64,000 bases of DNA, from positions 124,001 through 188,000 of the forward strand of contig NZ_JALGRP010000004.1 of the NCBI RefSeq assembly GCF_022815605.1, given 5' to 3'. The DNA comes from Microbacterium sp. VKM Ac-2923. Lineage in GTDB: Bacteria > Actinomycetota > Actinomycetes > Actinomycetales > Microbacteriaceae. Below, in pieces: positions 1-9,293 of the stretch. How positions within the stretch are numbered: the stretch's first letter is position 1; the number at the start of each line of letters is the position of its first letter. Below the pieces are notes generated by a model. That model saw only the letters and a list, made by a program, of their open reading frames with translations. It did not search any database and had not been told where the DNA came from. A program made the translations under genes and the position numbers.

Positions 1-677
1 GCTTCGGCCGGAATCTCGGTGGGAAGCGACGCCCTGACCGCGTCGAGCACGCTCGTGGCGTGCGTCTGGCCGGTCAGACGGGTGAGGCCGGCGTCGATGC
101 GGTCGGGCAGGTCGACCCCGGCGAGCGACAGGAGCCGCAGCGGCGCGTGGGTGCGGCGCGAGATCGTCGCGGCGGCGTCGAGGAGCGCTTCGGCGCCCGG
201 GCGGGTGCCGATCGCGGCCGTGACCCTCGCGACGCCGACGCCCGGATCGATGCCGCGGGCGCCCTCCGGGGCGAGCGCGACGGGAATAGGAGCCGAGTGC
301 ACCAGCTCCTCGGCGGTGGTACCGAGACGGTGACGCCCGCGCGGCCCTCCCCCGCCGGTGCCGACGACGATCAGCCCCGCGTCGAACTCCTCCGCGGCGG
401 CAACCAGTCCCTCGGCCGCGGAGTGCGCGACGCGCACGTGACCCCGGGCGCCGGGGTGCGGCGCCACGGCCTCGCGCAGCCATCCGCGGGCGGTCTCCTG
501 CACGAGCCGTTCGTACCCGGCGTCCACGGGGATCGAGACGTTGTTCTCGGCCGACGGCAGCACCACGACGACGTGGACCGACGCGTCGAGCGCGGCACCG
601 AAACGGGCCCCCAGGGCGAGGGCGTCCCGGCCGGCTTCGGTGGCCGTGTAGCCGACGACGACGCGGTCGATGCTCAT
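1..677 (-). CDS. Universal stress protein, UspA family (3' end cut by window)
   Basis: Read right to left, the frame starts at the ATG ending at 677 (MSIDRVVVGYTATEAGRD) and runs open to the window edge for 225 codons, so the C-terminus is missing. A first UspA domain fills about residues 1-140 and carries the nucleotide-binding pattern G-2x-G-9x-G-S/T (VVGTGGGGPRGRHRLGTTAE). A second, incomplete Usp domain begins around residue 150, giving the tandem arrangement common in actinomycetes. Members are cytoplasmic ATP-binding stress proteins; no specific function can be read here. The start overlaps the stop of the amine oxidase gene by ATGA, so the two are probably co-transcribed and translationally coupled. 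Confidence 0.85.
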   Translation of the reverse strand, partial: MSIDRVVVGYTATEAGRDALALGARFGAALDASVHVVVVLPSAENNVSIPVDAGYERLVQETARGWLREAVAPHPGARGHVRVAHSAAEGLVAAAEEFDAGLIVVGTGGGGPRGRHRLGTTAEELVHSAPIPVALAPEGARGIDPGVGVARVTAAIGTRPGAEALLDAAATISRRTHAPLRLLSLAGVDLPDRIDAGLTRLTGQTHATSVLDAVRASLPTEIPAE

Positions 678-2128
678 CCGCGGGTCCGATCGAGGATCTC
701 TTCAGCGGCACGGTGCCCCTGACGGATCGCGCCGTCGACGTGCTGGTATCCGGCCCCGGCCATGTCGCTGCAGGCGAGGTGGAGGGGTCCGACGGGCTCG
801 CGCAGGTCGGCGCCGTAACGGTGCAGGCCACCGAGGTCGAAGCTGGCCGCGTATGCTCCGCGGGTCCACTCCTCGGTACCCCAGTCGCTCTCGTAGTAGA
901 CGACCGGGCTCTTCGCCTCGGGGCCGTAGTAATGCGACAGCGACTCGAGGATGCGCTCTTTGCGCTCCTCAGCACTCAACCGGAAGAGGTCGTCGGCGTT
1001 CTGGTCGGAGACGAACCCGACGAGGGTGCCGCGCTCGTCGCCGTGGTTGGTGTTGTCGTACGCCTCGTGGGCGAGCTCGTAGGGGCTGAACGCGGTGCCC
1101 GAAAGGCCCTGCTCGCGCCAGAACGGCGTCTCGTACACCGCGTGCACCTTGATGACGAAGCCCATCGAGATGTGCTGGTGCATCTGGTGCTGCAGGCGCG
1201 GCAGCGGCGGCTCGAACGAGATGCGCGGGTACAGCACCGGCGCCAGCGCGAGGATGGCGAAGCGGGCGCGGACGGTGACGCCGTCGGCGATCACGGTGAC
1301 GCCGTCGGAGGAGGATGCCGCGGCCTCGACGCGGGCGGTCAGCGCCTGGAGGTCCGTGACACGTCGACCCGTATCGGCCGGGCGGTCCGGCGTCGACGAC
1401 TCGGCGCCCCAGACGATGCGGCGGACCGGCTGGTTGAGGAAGACGTCGTCGCCGAGACGCTCGGCCAGCAGCTCCGGCACCTGCTGGAGGCCGCCCGCGA
1501 CGCGCTTGTCGAGGATGAAGTCGGCGTCGACGAGGTGGGAGTAGGAGCCCGCGGATGCCGCCATGAGCAGCGACTGCAGAAGCGAGAACGTGTGCGTGGG
1601 CTTGGTGAGCATCGCTGAGCCGGTGGCGAACGCGAGGTTGCGGACTGCCTCGTCGTCGTCGGTCTGCTCGCGCAGCCAGGCGTCCCACGAGACCGTGTCC
1701 CATTCGGCGGCCTTCGGGTGCGCCCACGGCCGGTCGGGATCGATCTCGGCGACCATGGCATCCAGGCGCGCGGTGATCTCGTCGATCGCCTCCTCGGTCG
1801 CGGCGGCCACGGGGAACATCTCGCCCGTGAAGCGCTTGGCCTCGCCGTCGGCTCCGACGTAGACGCTCTCACCGTCGCGGTACCGGCTATAAGTCGTCAG
1901 CCCCAGGTCGGCCACGGTGTCGATGAGGGCCTGCTGATCGGGCGAGACCCACTGCCCGCCGAGCTCGAGCATCGCGCCGTCGATGACGTCGGTCCACAGG
2001 CGCCCGCCCACGCGGTCGCGCGCCTCCAGGACCGCTACTGAAAGGCCGGCCCTGCGCAAGTCGTTGGCGGCGGTGAGGCCGGCGGCGCCGGCTCCGATGA
2101 CGACCACGTCGCGGGTGATCTCGTCCAT
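674..2128 (-). CDS. Flavin-containing amine oxidase, probably putrescine oxidase
   Basis: 484 residues, the usual length of bacterial putrescine/monoamine oxidases. The N-terminus has the FAD dinucleotide motif VVVIGAGAAGLTAANDL followed by LEARDRVGGRLW. The C-terminus has a second FAD contact region (DMAGAGYQHVDGAIRQG). The early segment GAMLELGGQWVSPDQ and the YRDGESVY stretch look like actinobacterial putrescine oxidases as I remember them. Family knowledge: such enzymes oxidise putrescine to 4-aminobutanal with release of ammonia and H2O2. The neighbouring gabT supports a polyamine-to-GABA-to-succinate route. No semialdehyde dehydrogenase gene is nearby. Substrate is inferred; tyramine or another amine is possible. 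Confidence 0.8.
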   Translation of the reverse strand: MDEITRDVVVIGAGAAGLTAANDLRRAGLSVAVLEARDRVGGRLWTDVIDGAMLELGGQWVSPDQQALIDTVADLGLTTYSRYRDGESVYVGADGEAKRFTGEMFPVAAATEEAIDEITARLDAMVAEIDPDRPWAHPKAAEWDTVSWDAWLREQTDDDEAVRNLAFATGSAMLTKPTHTFSLLQSLLMAASAGSYSHLVDADFILDKRVAGGLQQVPELLAERLGDDVFLNQPVRRIVWGAESSTPDRPADTGRRVTDLQALTARVEAAASSSDGVTVIADGVTVRARFAILALAPVLYPRISFEPPLPRLQHQMHQHISMGFVIKVHAVYETPFWREQGLSGTAFSPYELAHEAYDNTNHGDERGTLVGFVSDQNADDLFRLSAEERKERILESLSHYYGPEAKSPVVYYESDWGTEEWTRGAYAASFDLGGLHRYGADLREPVGPLHLACSDMAGAGYQHVDGAIRQGHRAAEEILDRTRG

Positions 2129-2236
2129 GGGATCTTCTTCCTTCTCGTTACGTCTTCGTTGTCACGGCACCGGGGTCCGGCGGGAGCCCTGGTCCCGGCG
2201 GCGGTGGAGTTCGGGCCGCCGCCGCCGGGGCGTTCG

Positions 2237-3586
2237 TCAGGAGCGGGCGAGGGCTGCCGCCACGACGTCGATGCCCTCGTGGAGCAGTTCGTCGCCGATC
2301 GACAGCGGGGGCAGGAACCGGATGACGTTGCCGTACGTACCGCAGGTCAGCACGATGACGCCCTCGGCGATCGACGCTTTGGCGACGGCCGCGGTGAGGG
2401 CGGCGTCGGGTGCGCCGGTGGTCGGGTCGACGAATTCGGCGGCGATCATCGCACCGTGTCCGCGCACGTCGCCGATGCGGGGGTCGTTCGCCTGGAGGGC
2501 GTGGAGGCGGTCTTTCAGCACCTCGCCGATCTGCTGCGCGCGCTCGATGAGCCCCTCGTTCTCGAACGCGTCGATGGAGGCCAGGGCCGCCGCGCACGCG
2601 ACCGGGTTGCCGCCGTAGGTTCCGCCGAGGCCGCCGGTGTGAGTGGCATCCATGATCTCGGCCCGTCCCGTCACGGCCGCCAGCGGCAGTCCCGCGGCGA
2701 TGCCCTTGGCGGTGGTGACGAGGTCGGGGACGATGCCGAAGTGCTCACTGGCGAACATCGCACCGGTGCGGGCGAAGCCGGACTGCACCTCGTCGGCGAT
2801 GAAGACGACGCCGTTGTCGCGGCACCAGTCGACGATCGCGTTGAGGAAGCCGTCGGCGGGGACGATGAAGCCGCCCTCGCCCTGAATGGGCTCGATGATG
2901 ACGGCGGCGAGGTTCTCGGCGCCGACCTGCTTCTCGATGAGCGAGATCGCCTTGGCCGCGGCCTCGGGGCCCGACAGTCCGTCGCGGTACGGGTAGGACA
3001 GCGGGGCGCGGTAGACCTCGGCCGCGAAGGGCCCGAAGCCGCTCTTGTACGGCATGTTCTTGGCCGTGAGCGCCATCGTGAGGTTGGTGCGGCCGTGGTA
3101 CGCGTGGTCGAACGCGACGACGGCCTGGCGCCCCGTGAACTTCCGGGCGATCTTGACGGCGTTCTCGACGGCCTCGGCGCCGCTGTTGAACAGCGCGCTC
3201 TTCTTGGCGTGGTCGCCGGGCGTGAGGCGGTTCAGCGCCTCGGCCACGGCGACGTAGGAGTCGTACGGAGAGATCATGAAGCACGTGTGGGTGAAGGCGG
3301 CGACCTGCTCCTGCACGGCGGCCACCACGGCGGGGTGGGCGTTGCCGACGCTGGTGACGGCGATGCCCGAACCGAGGTCGATGAGCGAGTTGCCGTCGGC
3401 GTCGACGACGACTCCCCCGCCGGCGGCGACCGCCTGGATGGGGACCGTGTGGCCGACACCGGATGCCACGGCCGCAGCCTTGCGGTCGAGCAGCTCCTGC
3501 GAGCGGGGGCCGGGAATGGCGGTGACGAGACGGCGCTCCTGGGTGAGGGACGGACCGCCGACGGTGGGGAGGGTGTCGAGGCTCAT
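2237..3586 (-). CDS. gabT: 4-aminobutyrate aminotransferase
   Basis: 449-residue class III PLP aminotransferase. Recognisable parts are FNSGAEAVENAVKIARKFTG, FDHAYHGRTN, EPIQGEGGF, DEVQSGFARTG and the PLP-lysine segment TTAKGIAAGLPLAAVTG at about residue 285. It transfers the amino group of GABA to 2-oxoglutarate, giving succinic semialdehyde and glutamate. It lies 108 nt upstream of the amine oxidase on the same strand and is divergent from a PucR-type regulator, so the three probably form one regulated catabolic unit. The start gives MSLDTLPTVGG. The GABA assignment rests on overall family similarity; 5-aminovalerate could also be a substrate. Confidence 0.88.
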   Translation of the reverse strand: MSLDTLPTVGGPSLTQERRLVTAIPGPRSQELLDRKAAAVASGVGHTVPIQAVAAGGGVVVDADGNSLIDLGSGIAVTSVGNAHPAVVAAVQEQVAAFTHTCFMISPYDSYVAVAEALNRLTPGDHAKKSALFNSGAEAVENAVKIARKFTGRQAVVAFDHAYHGRTNLTMALTAKNMPYKSGFGPFAAEVYRAPLSYPYRDGLSGPEAAAKAISLIEKQVGAENLAAVIIEPIQGEGGFIVPADGFLNAIVDWCRDNGVVFIADEVQSGFARTGAMFASEHFGIVPDLVTTAKGIAAGLPLAAVTGRAEIMDATHTGGLGGTYGGNPVACAAALASIDAFENEGLIERAQQIGEVLKDRLHALQANDPRIGDVRGHGAMIAAEFVDPTTGAPDAALTAAVAKASIAEGVIVLTCGTYGNVIRFLPPLSIGDELLHEGIDVVAAALARS

Positions 3587-3632
3587 GGCGGCGATGCTAC
3601 GGACGGCGCGTCACGGCTCGCACTCTCCTGGA

Positions 3633-3669
3633 TGTACAGTCGCTCGCACCGCCGTATACGACTTGTACA
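3633..3669. promoter_or_regulatory. Candidate operator between gabT and the PucR regulator
   Basis: The 92-nt divergent intergenic region holds two copies of TGTACAG starting 31 nt apart (3633 and 3664), about three helical turns. A further palindrome CGTATACG lies at 3653-3660. The second copy directly abuts the AGGAGG ribosome-binding site at 3669-3674 of the regulator gene, so a bound repressor would block it. Repeat, spacing and position are seen directly; assignment to the adjacent PucR protein is inference. Confidence 0.5.
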
Positions 3670-3678
3670 GGAGGACGC

Positions 3679-5214
3679 ATGGTCGCCGACACCGTTGTTC
3701 CGCCCAGCCTGCGGGCACTGCTCGCGCGGCGCGACCTCCATCTGCGCCTCGTGATCGACGAGGGCGACCTCGCGCCCGGCGGTCTCGACCGGCCGGTGCG
3801 CTGGGTGCACTCCAGCGACCTCGCCGACCCCACGCCCTTCCTCAGCGAGGGGCTGGTCCTGCTGACCACGGGCACGCAGTTCGCCGACGCGACGGCCGCG
3901 GACTACACCGCCTACGTCGGACGGCTACTGGCCCGCGGCGTGCGTGCGCTCGGTTTCGGCACGGAAGTGGTTCGCGACGGCATCCCCTCGAGCCTCGTCG
4001 AGGCGTGCGCGGCGGCGCGGATGCCGCTGTTCGAAGTGCCCTACCGCACGCCCTTCATCGCGGTGGCCCGTGCCGGCGCCGAGGCGATCGCCGCCGACGC
4101 CTACGCGCGCCGCAGCTGGTCGCTCGCGGCCCAGCGGGCGGTCTCCCTCGCCGCGCTGCGTCCCGACGGCCTCTCGGCCACTCTCGCCGAACTGTCGCGG
4201 CAGCTCGACTGCTGGGTGGGCCTCTTCGACGCCGCCGGGAGCCTGCGCGACGCGCACCCCGCCGGCACGCTCGCACCGGCCGCGGTGGACGCCGTCGCCG
4301 CGGAGGTCACGGCGATGCTTCGTCGCGGCACGCGCGCCGCCGGCGCCGTGCGCGTCGATGATGTCGCGGTCACCGTGCAGACGCTCGGCCGCGGCGGGCA
4401 CCTCCGCGGGGCTCTGGCGATCGCCGCCGACGACCTCGACCATGAAGCCCGCAGCGTCGTCACCGCGGTCGTGGCGATGGCGGCACTCGCTCTCGAGCAG
4501 CAGGACGGCCTCGGGCGGGCGATCGGCACCTTCCGAGCCGGGCTGGTGCAGTCGCTGAGCGGCGACGACCCCGCCCTCGCGCGACGCGCGGCCCGCGATC
4601 TGCTGGGTCCCCTGCCGAGCGCACCGGTCATCGTGGCGCTGACGCCGGCGGCATCCGCTCGCTCGACCGCTCTCTCGGAGTGGCTCGAGCGCCGCGCCCA
4701 CGAGCGGCGGGGAGACCTGTTCTTCGGCCGGGGCGACGACGGACTGGTCCTCGTGGTTCCCGCGGGCGCGCGCGACCTGCTGTCCGAGGTCGCCGACCGG
4801 TTCGAAACGGTCGTCGGATGCTCGACGCCGACCGGGTACGACGGCTTCTCCCGCGCGCTCGAGCAGGCCCGCACCGCCCGCGACCGGGTGCCCACGCCGG
4901 GCGTCGCGGATTTCGCCGACACCGCCCGTGCCGGGCTCATCGCCGCGCTCAGTTCGCACGCTGCCCGGACCGTCGCCGCGGGTGCTCTGGCTCCCCTGCG
5001 CCGGCACGACGCCGAGCAGGGCTCCGCGCTCATCGAGACCCTCGACGCCTGGCTCGCGAACGACTGCTCGCACGAGGCGACGGCGCACGCGCTCGGCATC
5101 CATCGCCATACCGTCCGCGCCCGGATGGCGCTGGCCGAGCGGGTCGTGGAGCGAGACCTGTCGTCGTTCGCCGCGCGCGCGGAGCTGTGGGCCGCGCTGC
5201 GTCTCGCGGAGTAG
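3679..5214 (+). CDS. PucR-family transcriptional regulator
   Basis: 511 residues with PucR architecture. The N-terminal purine-catabolism-type domain (about 10-130) includes GLVLLTTGTQF and a GFGTE segment. The C-terminal PucR helix-turn-helix (about 440-505) carries the motif NDCSHEATAHALGIHRHTVR and ends in RAELWAALRL. PucR-family proteins are usually activators of nitrogen-compound catabolism. Divergence from gabT and the amine oxidase points to control of polyamine/GABA use. The start is set by AGGAGG five nucleotides ahead of ATG. Confidence 0.85.
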   Translation: MVADTVVPPSLRALLARRDLHLRLVIDEGDLAPGGLDRPVRWVHSSDLADPTPFLSEGLVLLTTGTQFADATAADYTAYVGRLLARGVRALGFGTEVVRDGIPSSLVEACAAARMPLFEVPYRTPFIAVARAGAEAIAADAYARRSWSLAAQRAVSLAALRPDGLSATLAELSRQLDCWVGLFDAAGSLRDAHPAGTLAPAAVDAVAAEVTAMLRRGTRAAGAVRVDDVAVTVQTLGRGGHLRGALAIAADDLDHEARSVVTAVVAMAALALEQQDGLGRAIGTFRAGLVQSLSGDDPALARRAARDLLGPLPSAPVIVALTPAASARSTALSEWLERRAHERRGDLFFGRGDDGLVLVVPAGARDLLSEVADRFETVVGCSTPTGYDGFSRALEQARTARDRVPTPGVADFADTARAGLIAALSSHAARTVAAGALAPLRRHDAEQGSALIETLDAWLANDCSHEATAHALGIHRHTVRARMALAERVVERDLSSFAARAELWAALRLAE

Positions 5215-5326
5215 GCGCGAGCGGCCCGCGGCGGCTCGGCGGGTGCCGGTGCCCAGGTGCGGCGGGTGGACAGGTCAGAGCACGGCGCACGACTGCCACG
5301 GATGCTCTCGACGACCGGCCCGCGCG

Positions 5327-6619
5327 CTACGCCCGCGACGGGTCGATGGGCGCGAATCGGCGGAGGCTCTCGCGGGAGGTCAGGCGGGAGGCCGCCAGCG
5401 ACCCCGCCACGGCCAGGAAGATCGGCACGAGCAGGGTGAACCCGGTGTCGGTGAACTCGATGACCAGGGCGACCGCGGTGAACGGCGCGCGCATATTGGA
5501 TGCCAGGAAGGCCGCGGCCGCGACGATGGCGAGCGCCGTGCCGTCGGCGCCGGGCCAAACGAAGGCCCATCCGGCCGCTGCGGCCGCGCCGAGTGCCGAG
5601 CCGATCGCGACCGATGGCTGGAGCGTGCCGCCGATCGCCCCCGCCCCGAGCGAGATCGAGGTGGCGACGTACTTCATCAGGGCGAGTGCGATGAGCAGCA
5701 GCGCGGGCTGGGAGAGGTCGAATCCGGCGGCGGCGAGCGCGCGACCGTTGCCGAGGATGAAGGGGAACACCGCGCCGAGGACTCCTACCGCGGTGAAGGC
5801 GAGTGGGAGGGCGATCAACAACCGCCAGCCCTCGGGGCGGAACCGCGCCAGCTTCTTCGTCACCACCGAGAAGCTCGTCGCGCCCCACCCCATCAGGGGC
5901 CCGATGAGCACCGCGGCGACGATCAACGAGGCGTTCACCTCGACGGATACCACGGAGTACAGCGACCCGTCCCCGACCAGCGGACGCGCGACCAGGGTGG
6001 CCAGGGAACTGGCGGCGAGCGCGACCACCGCGGCGCCGACGCTGAACTGGGCCAGCAGGATCTCGATCGCGAACAGGGCGCCGCCGAGGGGGACGTTGTA
6101 GACGGCGGCGAGACCGGCGCCGGCACCGGCGGCGATGAGGATGCGGCACCACCGGGCGTCCAGCCGCAGCCATCGCACGACCTTCGACCCCGCCATCGCC
6201 GCCAGTTCGCGCGGGGCGACTTCCTTGCCGATGGACGCCCCCATCGCCACCGACCCCACCTGCAGCACGGTGTCGATGAGCGTCTCCCACCACGGCATCG
6301 GCGCACCCTCGACACCCTGCTCGACGGTGGCGATGCGCCGGCCGAACCGGCGCAGGAGGTACCACCCGACGGCGACGACGACGCCAGCGCCGCCCACCGT
6401 CGCGATCGGAAACCACCAGGGGTCGGGGACGGCGACGCCGTCGAGGAACGGCCCCTCCTCGTGCCCCCACACGAGATGCTCCAGACTGTGCACGATCCAG
6501 ACGAGCACGAGCACCGCGAGACCCGCGGCGACGCCGACGAGCGCGGTCGCCAGCCCGAGCCGGACGAGCGAGCCAAGTCCCCGACGTCGGGAGCGGAGGG
6601 GCGTGGTGGGCGCTGTCAC
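5327..6619 (-). CDS. ClC-family chloride channel or H+/Cl- antiporter
   Basis: About 430 residues from a GTG start (VTAPTTPLRS), with ten or more hydrophobic segments typical of ClC transporters. The gating-glutamate region is GASIGKEVAPRE near residues 128-139; Glu133 aligns with the gating glutamate of the usual GREGP motif, but the Pro is displaced. The first selectivity motif (GSGIP in canonical members) is not visible; EGAPMPWWETL stands in its place. It is therefore a diverged ClC subgroup, and whether it is a channel or an exchanger is open. The open frame extends far upstream of this start, but that part is antisense to other genes and not coding. It converges with the PucR gene. Confidence 0.82.
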   Translation of the reverse strand: MTAPTTPLRSRRRGLGSLVRLGLATALVGVAAGLAVLVLVWIVHSLEHLVWGHEEGPFLDGVAVPDPWWFPIATVGGAGVVVAVGWYLLRRFGRRIATVEQGVEGAPMPWWETLIDTVLQVGSVAMGASIGKEVAPRELAAMAGSKVVRWLRLDARWCRILIAAGAGAGLAAVYNVPLGGALFAIEILLAQFSVGAAVVALAASSLATLVARPLVGDGSLYSVVSVEVNASLIVAAVLIGPLMGWGATSFSVVTKKLARFRPEGWRLLIALPLAFTAVGVLGAVFPFILGNGRALAAAGFDLSQPALLLIALALMKYVATSISLGAGAIGGTLQPSVAIGSALGAAAAAGWAFVWPGADGTALAIVAAAAFLASNMRAPFTAVALVIEFTDTGFTLLVPIFLAVAGSLAASRLTSRESLRRFAPIDPSRA

Positions 6620-6673
6620 CCGCTCACGGTAACCGACCCGTGTGTCGCGCCGATGGCGCGCTAGCGTGACGGC

Positions 6674-7000
6674 ATGACGGCACTTCCTCCCCCGCCGCGC
6701 CGGCGCGGTGTCGACGTCCTCGGCATCATCGCGGTGTGCCTCGCGAGCCTGGTGACCCTCCCGGCACTGGGGGTCTTCCTGATCGGGCTGATTCCCGAGA
6801 TGAACGCGATCTGGTGGCTGGGACTCGTGCTCTTGCCCCTTCTCGTGCTGGACGGGGTCGTCGTCGTGGTTCTCGCCATCATCGGTATCGCGGTCGGCGT
6901 GCGGCGCCGCGGGCCTCGGTCGATCTCGATCGTGGCGCTGGTGGTCGGCATCCTGATGCTGGTGCCCCCGTTCCTGCTGTGGGTGGGATCGGCGATCTGA
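6674..7000 (+). CDS. Small membrane protein of unknown function
   Basis: 108 residues. A short proline- and arginine-rich N-terminus (PPPPRRRGVDVLG) is followed by three hydrophobic segments at about 16-38, 45-70 and 82-105, consistent with a three-pass membrane protein resembling DUF4190-type proteins. It stands alone, divergent from the ClC gene (54 nt) and 39 nt upstream of the aminotransferase. No function is assignable. Confidence 0.6.
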   Translation: MTALPPPPRRRGVDVLGIIAVCLASLVTLPALGVFLIGLIPEMNAIWWLGLVLLPLLVLDGVVVVVLAIIGIAVGVRRRGPRSISIVALVVGILMLVPPFLLWVGSAI

Positions 7001-7039
7001 CCCTCGGCGCGTCCGGACCGAAACACTAGGCTCGAAGAC

Positions 7040-8239
7040 GTGACCTCCCGCGCTCCTCTTTCCCGCAAGCTGTCCGCCATCGCCGAGTCCGCGACCCTCA
7101 AGGTCGACGCCAAGGCGAAGGCCCTTCAGGCCGCCGGCCGCCCGGTGATCTCGTACGCCGCGGGCGAGCCGGATTTCGCAACGCCGTCTTTCATCGTGGA
7201 TGCCGCCGCCGAGGCGCTGCAGAACCCGGCGAACTACCGCTACACCCCCGCGGCGGGCCTGCCCGTGCTGCGCGAGGCGATCGTCGCGAAGACGCTGCGC
7301 GATTCGGGTCTCGAGGTCGCTCCCTCGCAGGTCATCGTCACGAACGGCGGCAAGCAGGCGGTCTACCAGGCGTTTCAGACCGTGGTGAACCCCGGCGACG
7401 AGGTGCTGCTGCCCGCGCCCTACTGGACGACCTACCCCGAAGCGATCGCGCTGGCCGACGGCACGCCCGTCGAGGTGTTCGCCGGAGCCGACCAGGACTA
7501 CAAGGTCACCGTCGCCCAGCTCGAGGCCGCGCGCACCGACAAGACCACGGTGCTCGTCTTCGTGTCGCCGTCGAACCCGACCGGCTCGGTGTACACCGCC
7601 GAGGAGACCGCCGAGATCGGCCGCTGGGCGCTCGAGCACGGCATCTGGGTCATCACCGACGAGATCTATCAGAACCTCACCTACGAGGGCATCCGCGCCG
7701 TCTCGATCGTCGAGGCCGTCCCCGAGCTCGCCGCGCAGACGATCCTCGTCAACGGCGTCGCCAAGACCTACGCGATGACCGGATGGCGCGTGGGCTGGAT
7801 GGTGGGACCGGTGGATGCCATGAAGCTCGCCGCCAACCTGCAGTCCCACCTGTCGAGCAACGTCAACAACGTCGCCCAGCGGGCCGCCGTCGCAGCGCTC
7901 ACCGGGCCGCAGGACGAGGCCGAGCAGTTCCGTCTCGCCTTCGACCGCCGCCGGAAGCTGATCGTGTCGGAACTGTCGAAGATCGACGGTGTCGAGGTGC
8001 CCAACCCGCTGGGGGCGTTCTACGTGTACCCCGACGTGCAGGGCCTGCTGAACCGAACGTGGGGTGGCGTGACCCCCACGTCGTCGCTCGAGCTCGCCGA
8101 TCTGATCCTCGAGCAGGCCGAGGTCGCGGTCGTGCCCGGTGAGGCCTTCGGCCCGAGCGGCTACCTGCGCCTGTCCTACGCCCTGGGCGACGACCAGCTC
8201 CTCGAGGGCGTGCAGCGCCTCCAGCGCCTCTTCGCCTAG
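7040..8239 (+). CDS. Class I PLP aminotransferase, probably aspartate aminotransferase
   Basis: 399 residues. The fold-type I signature is complete: YAAGEPDF near the N-terminus, [39 protein letters not shown] and the PLP lysine in [16 protein letters not shown] (Lys242). The C-terminal Arg that binds the substrate carboxylate is in LRLSYAL. Length and motifs fit the prokaryotic aspartate/prephenate aminotransferase group (type Ib). The start is GTG at 7040. A 65-nt palindrome begins 29 nt after the stop. Confidence 0.85.
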   Translation: MTSRAPLSRKLSAIAESATLKVDAKAKALQAAGRPVISYAAGEPDFATPSFIVDAAAEALQNPANYRYTPAAGLPVLREAIVAKTLRDSGLEVAPSQVIVTNGGKQAVYQAFQTVVNPGDEVLLPAPYWTTYPEAIALADGTPVEVFAGADQDYKVTVAQLEAARTDKTTVLVFVSPSNPTGSVYTAEETAEIGRWALEHGIWVITDEIYQNLTYEGIRAVSIVEAVPELAAQTILVNGVAKTYAMTGWRVGWMVGPVDAMKLAANLQSHLSSNVNNVAQRAAVAALTGPQDEAEQFRLAFDRRRKLIVSELSKIDGVEVPNPLGAFYVYPDVQGLLNRTWGGVTPTSSLELADLILEQAEVAVVPGEAFGPSGYLRLSYALGDDQLLEGVQRLQRLFA

Positions 8240-8268
8240 CTCTCTCCCCTCCGGCCCCTCCGGCCCCT

Positions 8269-8332
8269 GCGTGAGTCGCCAGGATCTGTCGCTTCGAGCT
8301 GTGTCGCAGCGACAGATTTTGGCGACTCGCGC
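8269..8332. repeat. Intergenic palindrome, copy 1 (flanks the DUF559 gene)
   Basis: Two 25-nt arms (8269-8293 and 8308-8332) around a 14-nt loop. The arms match at 22 of 25 positions, and the three differences all become G-U pairs in RNA, so a continuous 25-bp hairpin can form. The arm starts GCGTGAGTCGCCA, the same 13 nt that start the palindrome at 9287-9352. It could end transcription of the aminotransferase gene, but it lacks a T-run. The shared sequence suggests a dispersed REP-like element. Confidence 0.75.
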
Positions 8333-8396
8333 ATCAGCGCCGACAGGCTGTGGAGAGGGAACCACGCGGTGACACTGAAGCGGTGATGATCGGCGG

Positions 8397-9293
8397 ATGC
8401 CTCTTCCACCGCGCCCCGTCGGCCCCGCTGCTGCGTTCACCGTCGCGGAAGGGGCGGCGCACGGTCTGTCCCCGAGCACGCTGAGAGCATCGGAGTGGTC
8501 CGCGCCACATGCCGGAATCCGCGTCGAGAAGCACTCGACGCAGATGCAACTCCTTGCGGCGCTCTCGCGCGCCCTGCCCCCGCACGCCTTCTTCTGCGGC
8601 CCGACTGCGGCCGTTCTGCATGGGCTCCCTCTTCCTCGTCCCCTCGATGCGGTCGCGTGGGAGAAGCCGGTCATCGGCGTCCCCTCGGGCCAGAACCGCA
8701 TCCGGCGGCCGCGCACGACCGGGCGTGCCCTGACCGTCGTCCCCGAAGACATCGTGGAGGTCGATGGCATCCGGTGCACCTCTCCGTTGCGGACATGGGC
8801 CGAGCTCGCTGAGTCCCTCGGGGTCGGACAACTGACAGCGATCTCGGACCGCCTCATCTCGCGCCGTCACCCCCTCGCCACGCGCGACGACCTCGAGCGA
8901 ACCCATCGCCGTTTCCTCGGCGGCCGCGGGTCGAAGAAGCGGCGCCTCGCGGTGGATCTCGCCGACGAGCGGGCGGAGTCCCCACGCGAGTCCGAACTTC
9001 GCGTTCTTCTGATCCAGGCAGGGCTCCCGGCGCCCGAGAGCAACGTCGAGATCTTCGACGGTGCGCGCTTCGTGGCCCGCGTCGACCTTCTCTATCCCGC
9101 GCAGCGTCTCGTGATGGAGTACGACGGCGACCATCACCGCGACCCGGTCCAGTGGAGCAAAGACCAGTCACGGCGCGCCGAGCTGGAGTCGCTCGGCTAC
9201 CGGATGACCGTGGTCACCGCCCGCGACTTCGACGATCCCGTCGCCCTGCTCGGGCGAATCCGCCGCCTCCTGGCGCAAACCCCGGTCGCGTGA
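8397..9293 (+). CDS. DUF559 (Vsr-like endonuclease fold) protein with AbiEi-like N-terminal region
   Basis: 298 residues. The C-terminal part (about 185-295) has the DUF559 pattern: ESELRVLLIQAGLP, RVDLLYPAQRLVMEYDGDHH, then a late basic helix. DUF559 resembles the PD-(D/E)XK/Vsr nuclease fold, and the acidic residues of RVDLLY and EYDGDHH are plausible metal ligands. The N-terminal half (SALPPHAFFCGPTAAVLHG-like region) resembles the winged-helix/AbiEi-type region often fused to DUF559 in Microbacteriaceae. Actual function is unknown. The gene lies between two related palindromes, and its TGA stop is inside the left arm of the second. Confidence 0.7.
   Translation: MPLPPRPVGPAAAFTVAEGAAHGLSPSTLRASEWSAPHAGIRVEKHSTQMQLLAALSRALPPHAFFCGPTAAVLHGLPLPRPLDAVAWEKPVIGVPSGQNRIRRPRTTGRALTVVPEDIVEVDGIRCTSPLRTWAELAESLGVGQLTAISDRLISRRHPLATRDDLERTHRRFLGGRGSKKRRLAVDLADERAESPRESELRVLLIQAGLPAPESNVEIFDGARFVARVDLLYPAQRLVMEYDGDHHRDPVQWSKDQSRRAELESLGYRMTVVTARDFDDPVALLGRIRRLLAQTPVA

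Noticed and set aside
5327..8857. A 1176-codon open frame on the minus strand
   Set aside because: Only the part from 6619 downward encodes a protein family (ClC); the rest is antisense to an aminotransferase and a DUF559 gene and reflects high GC.
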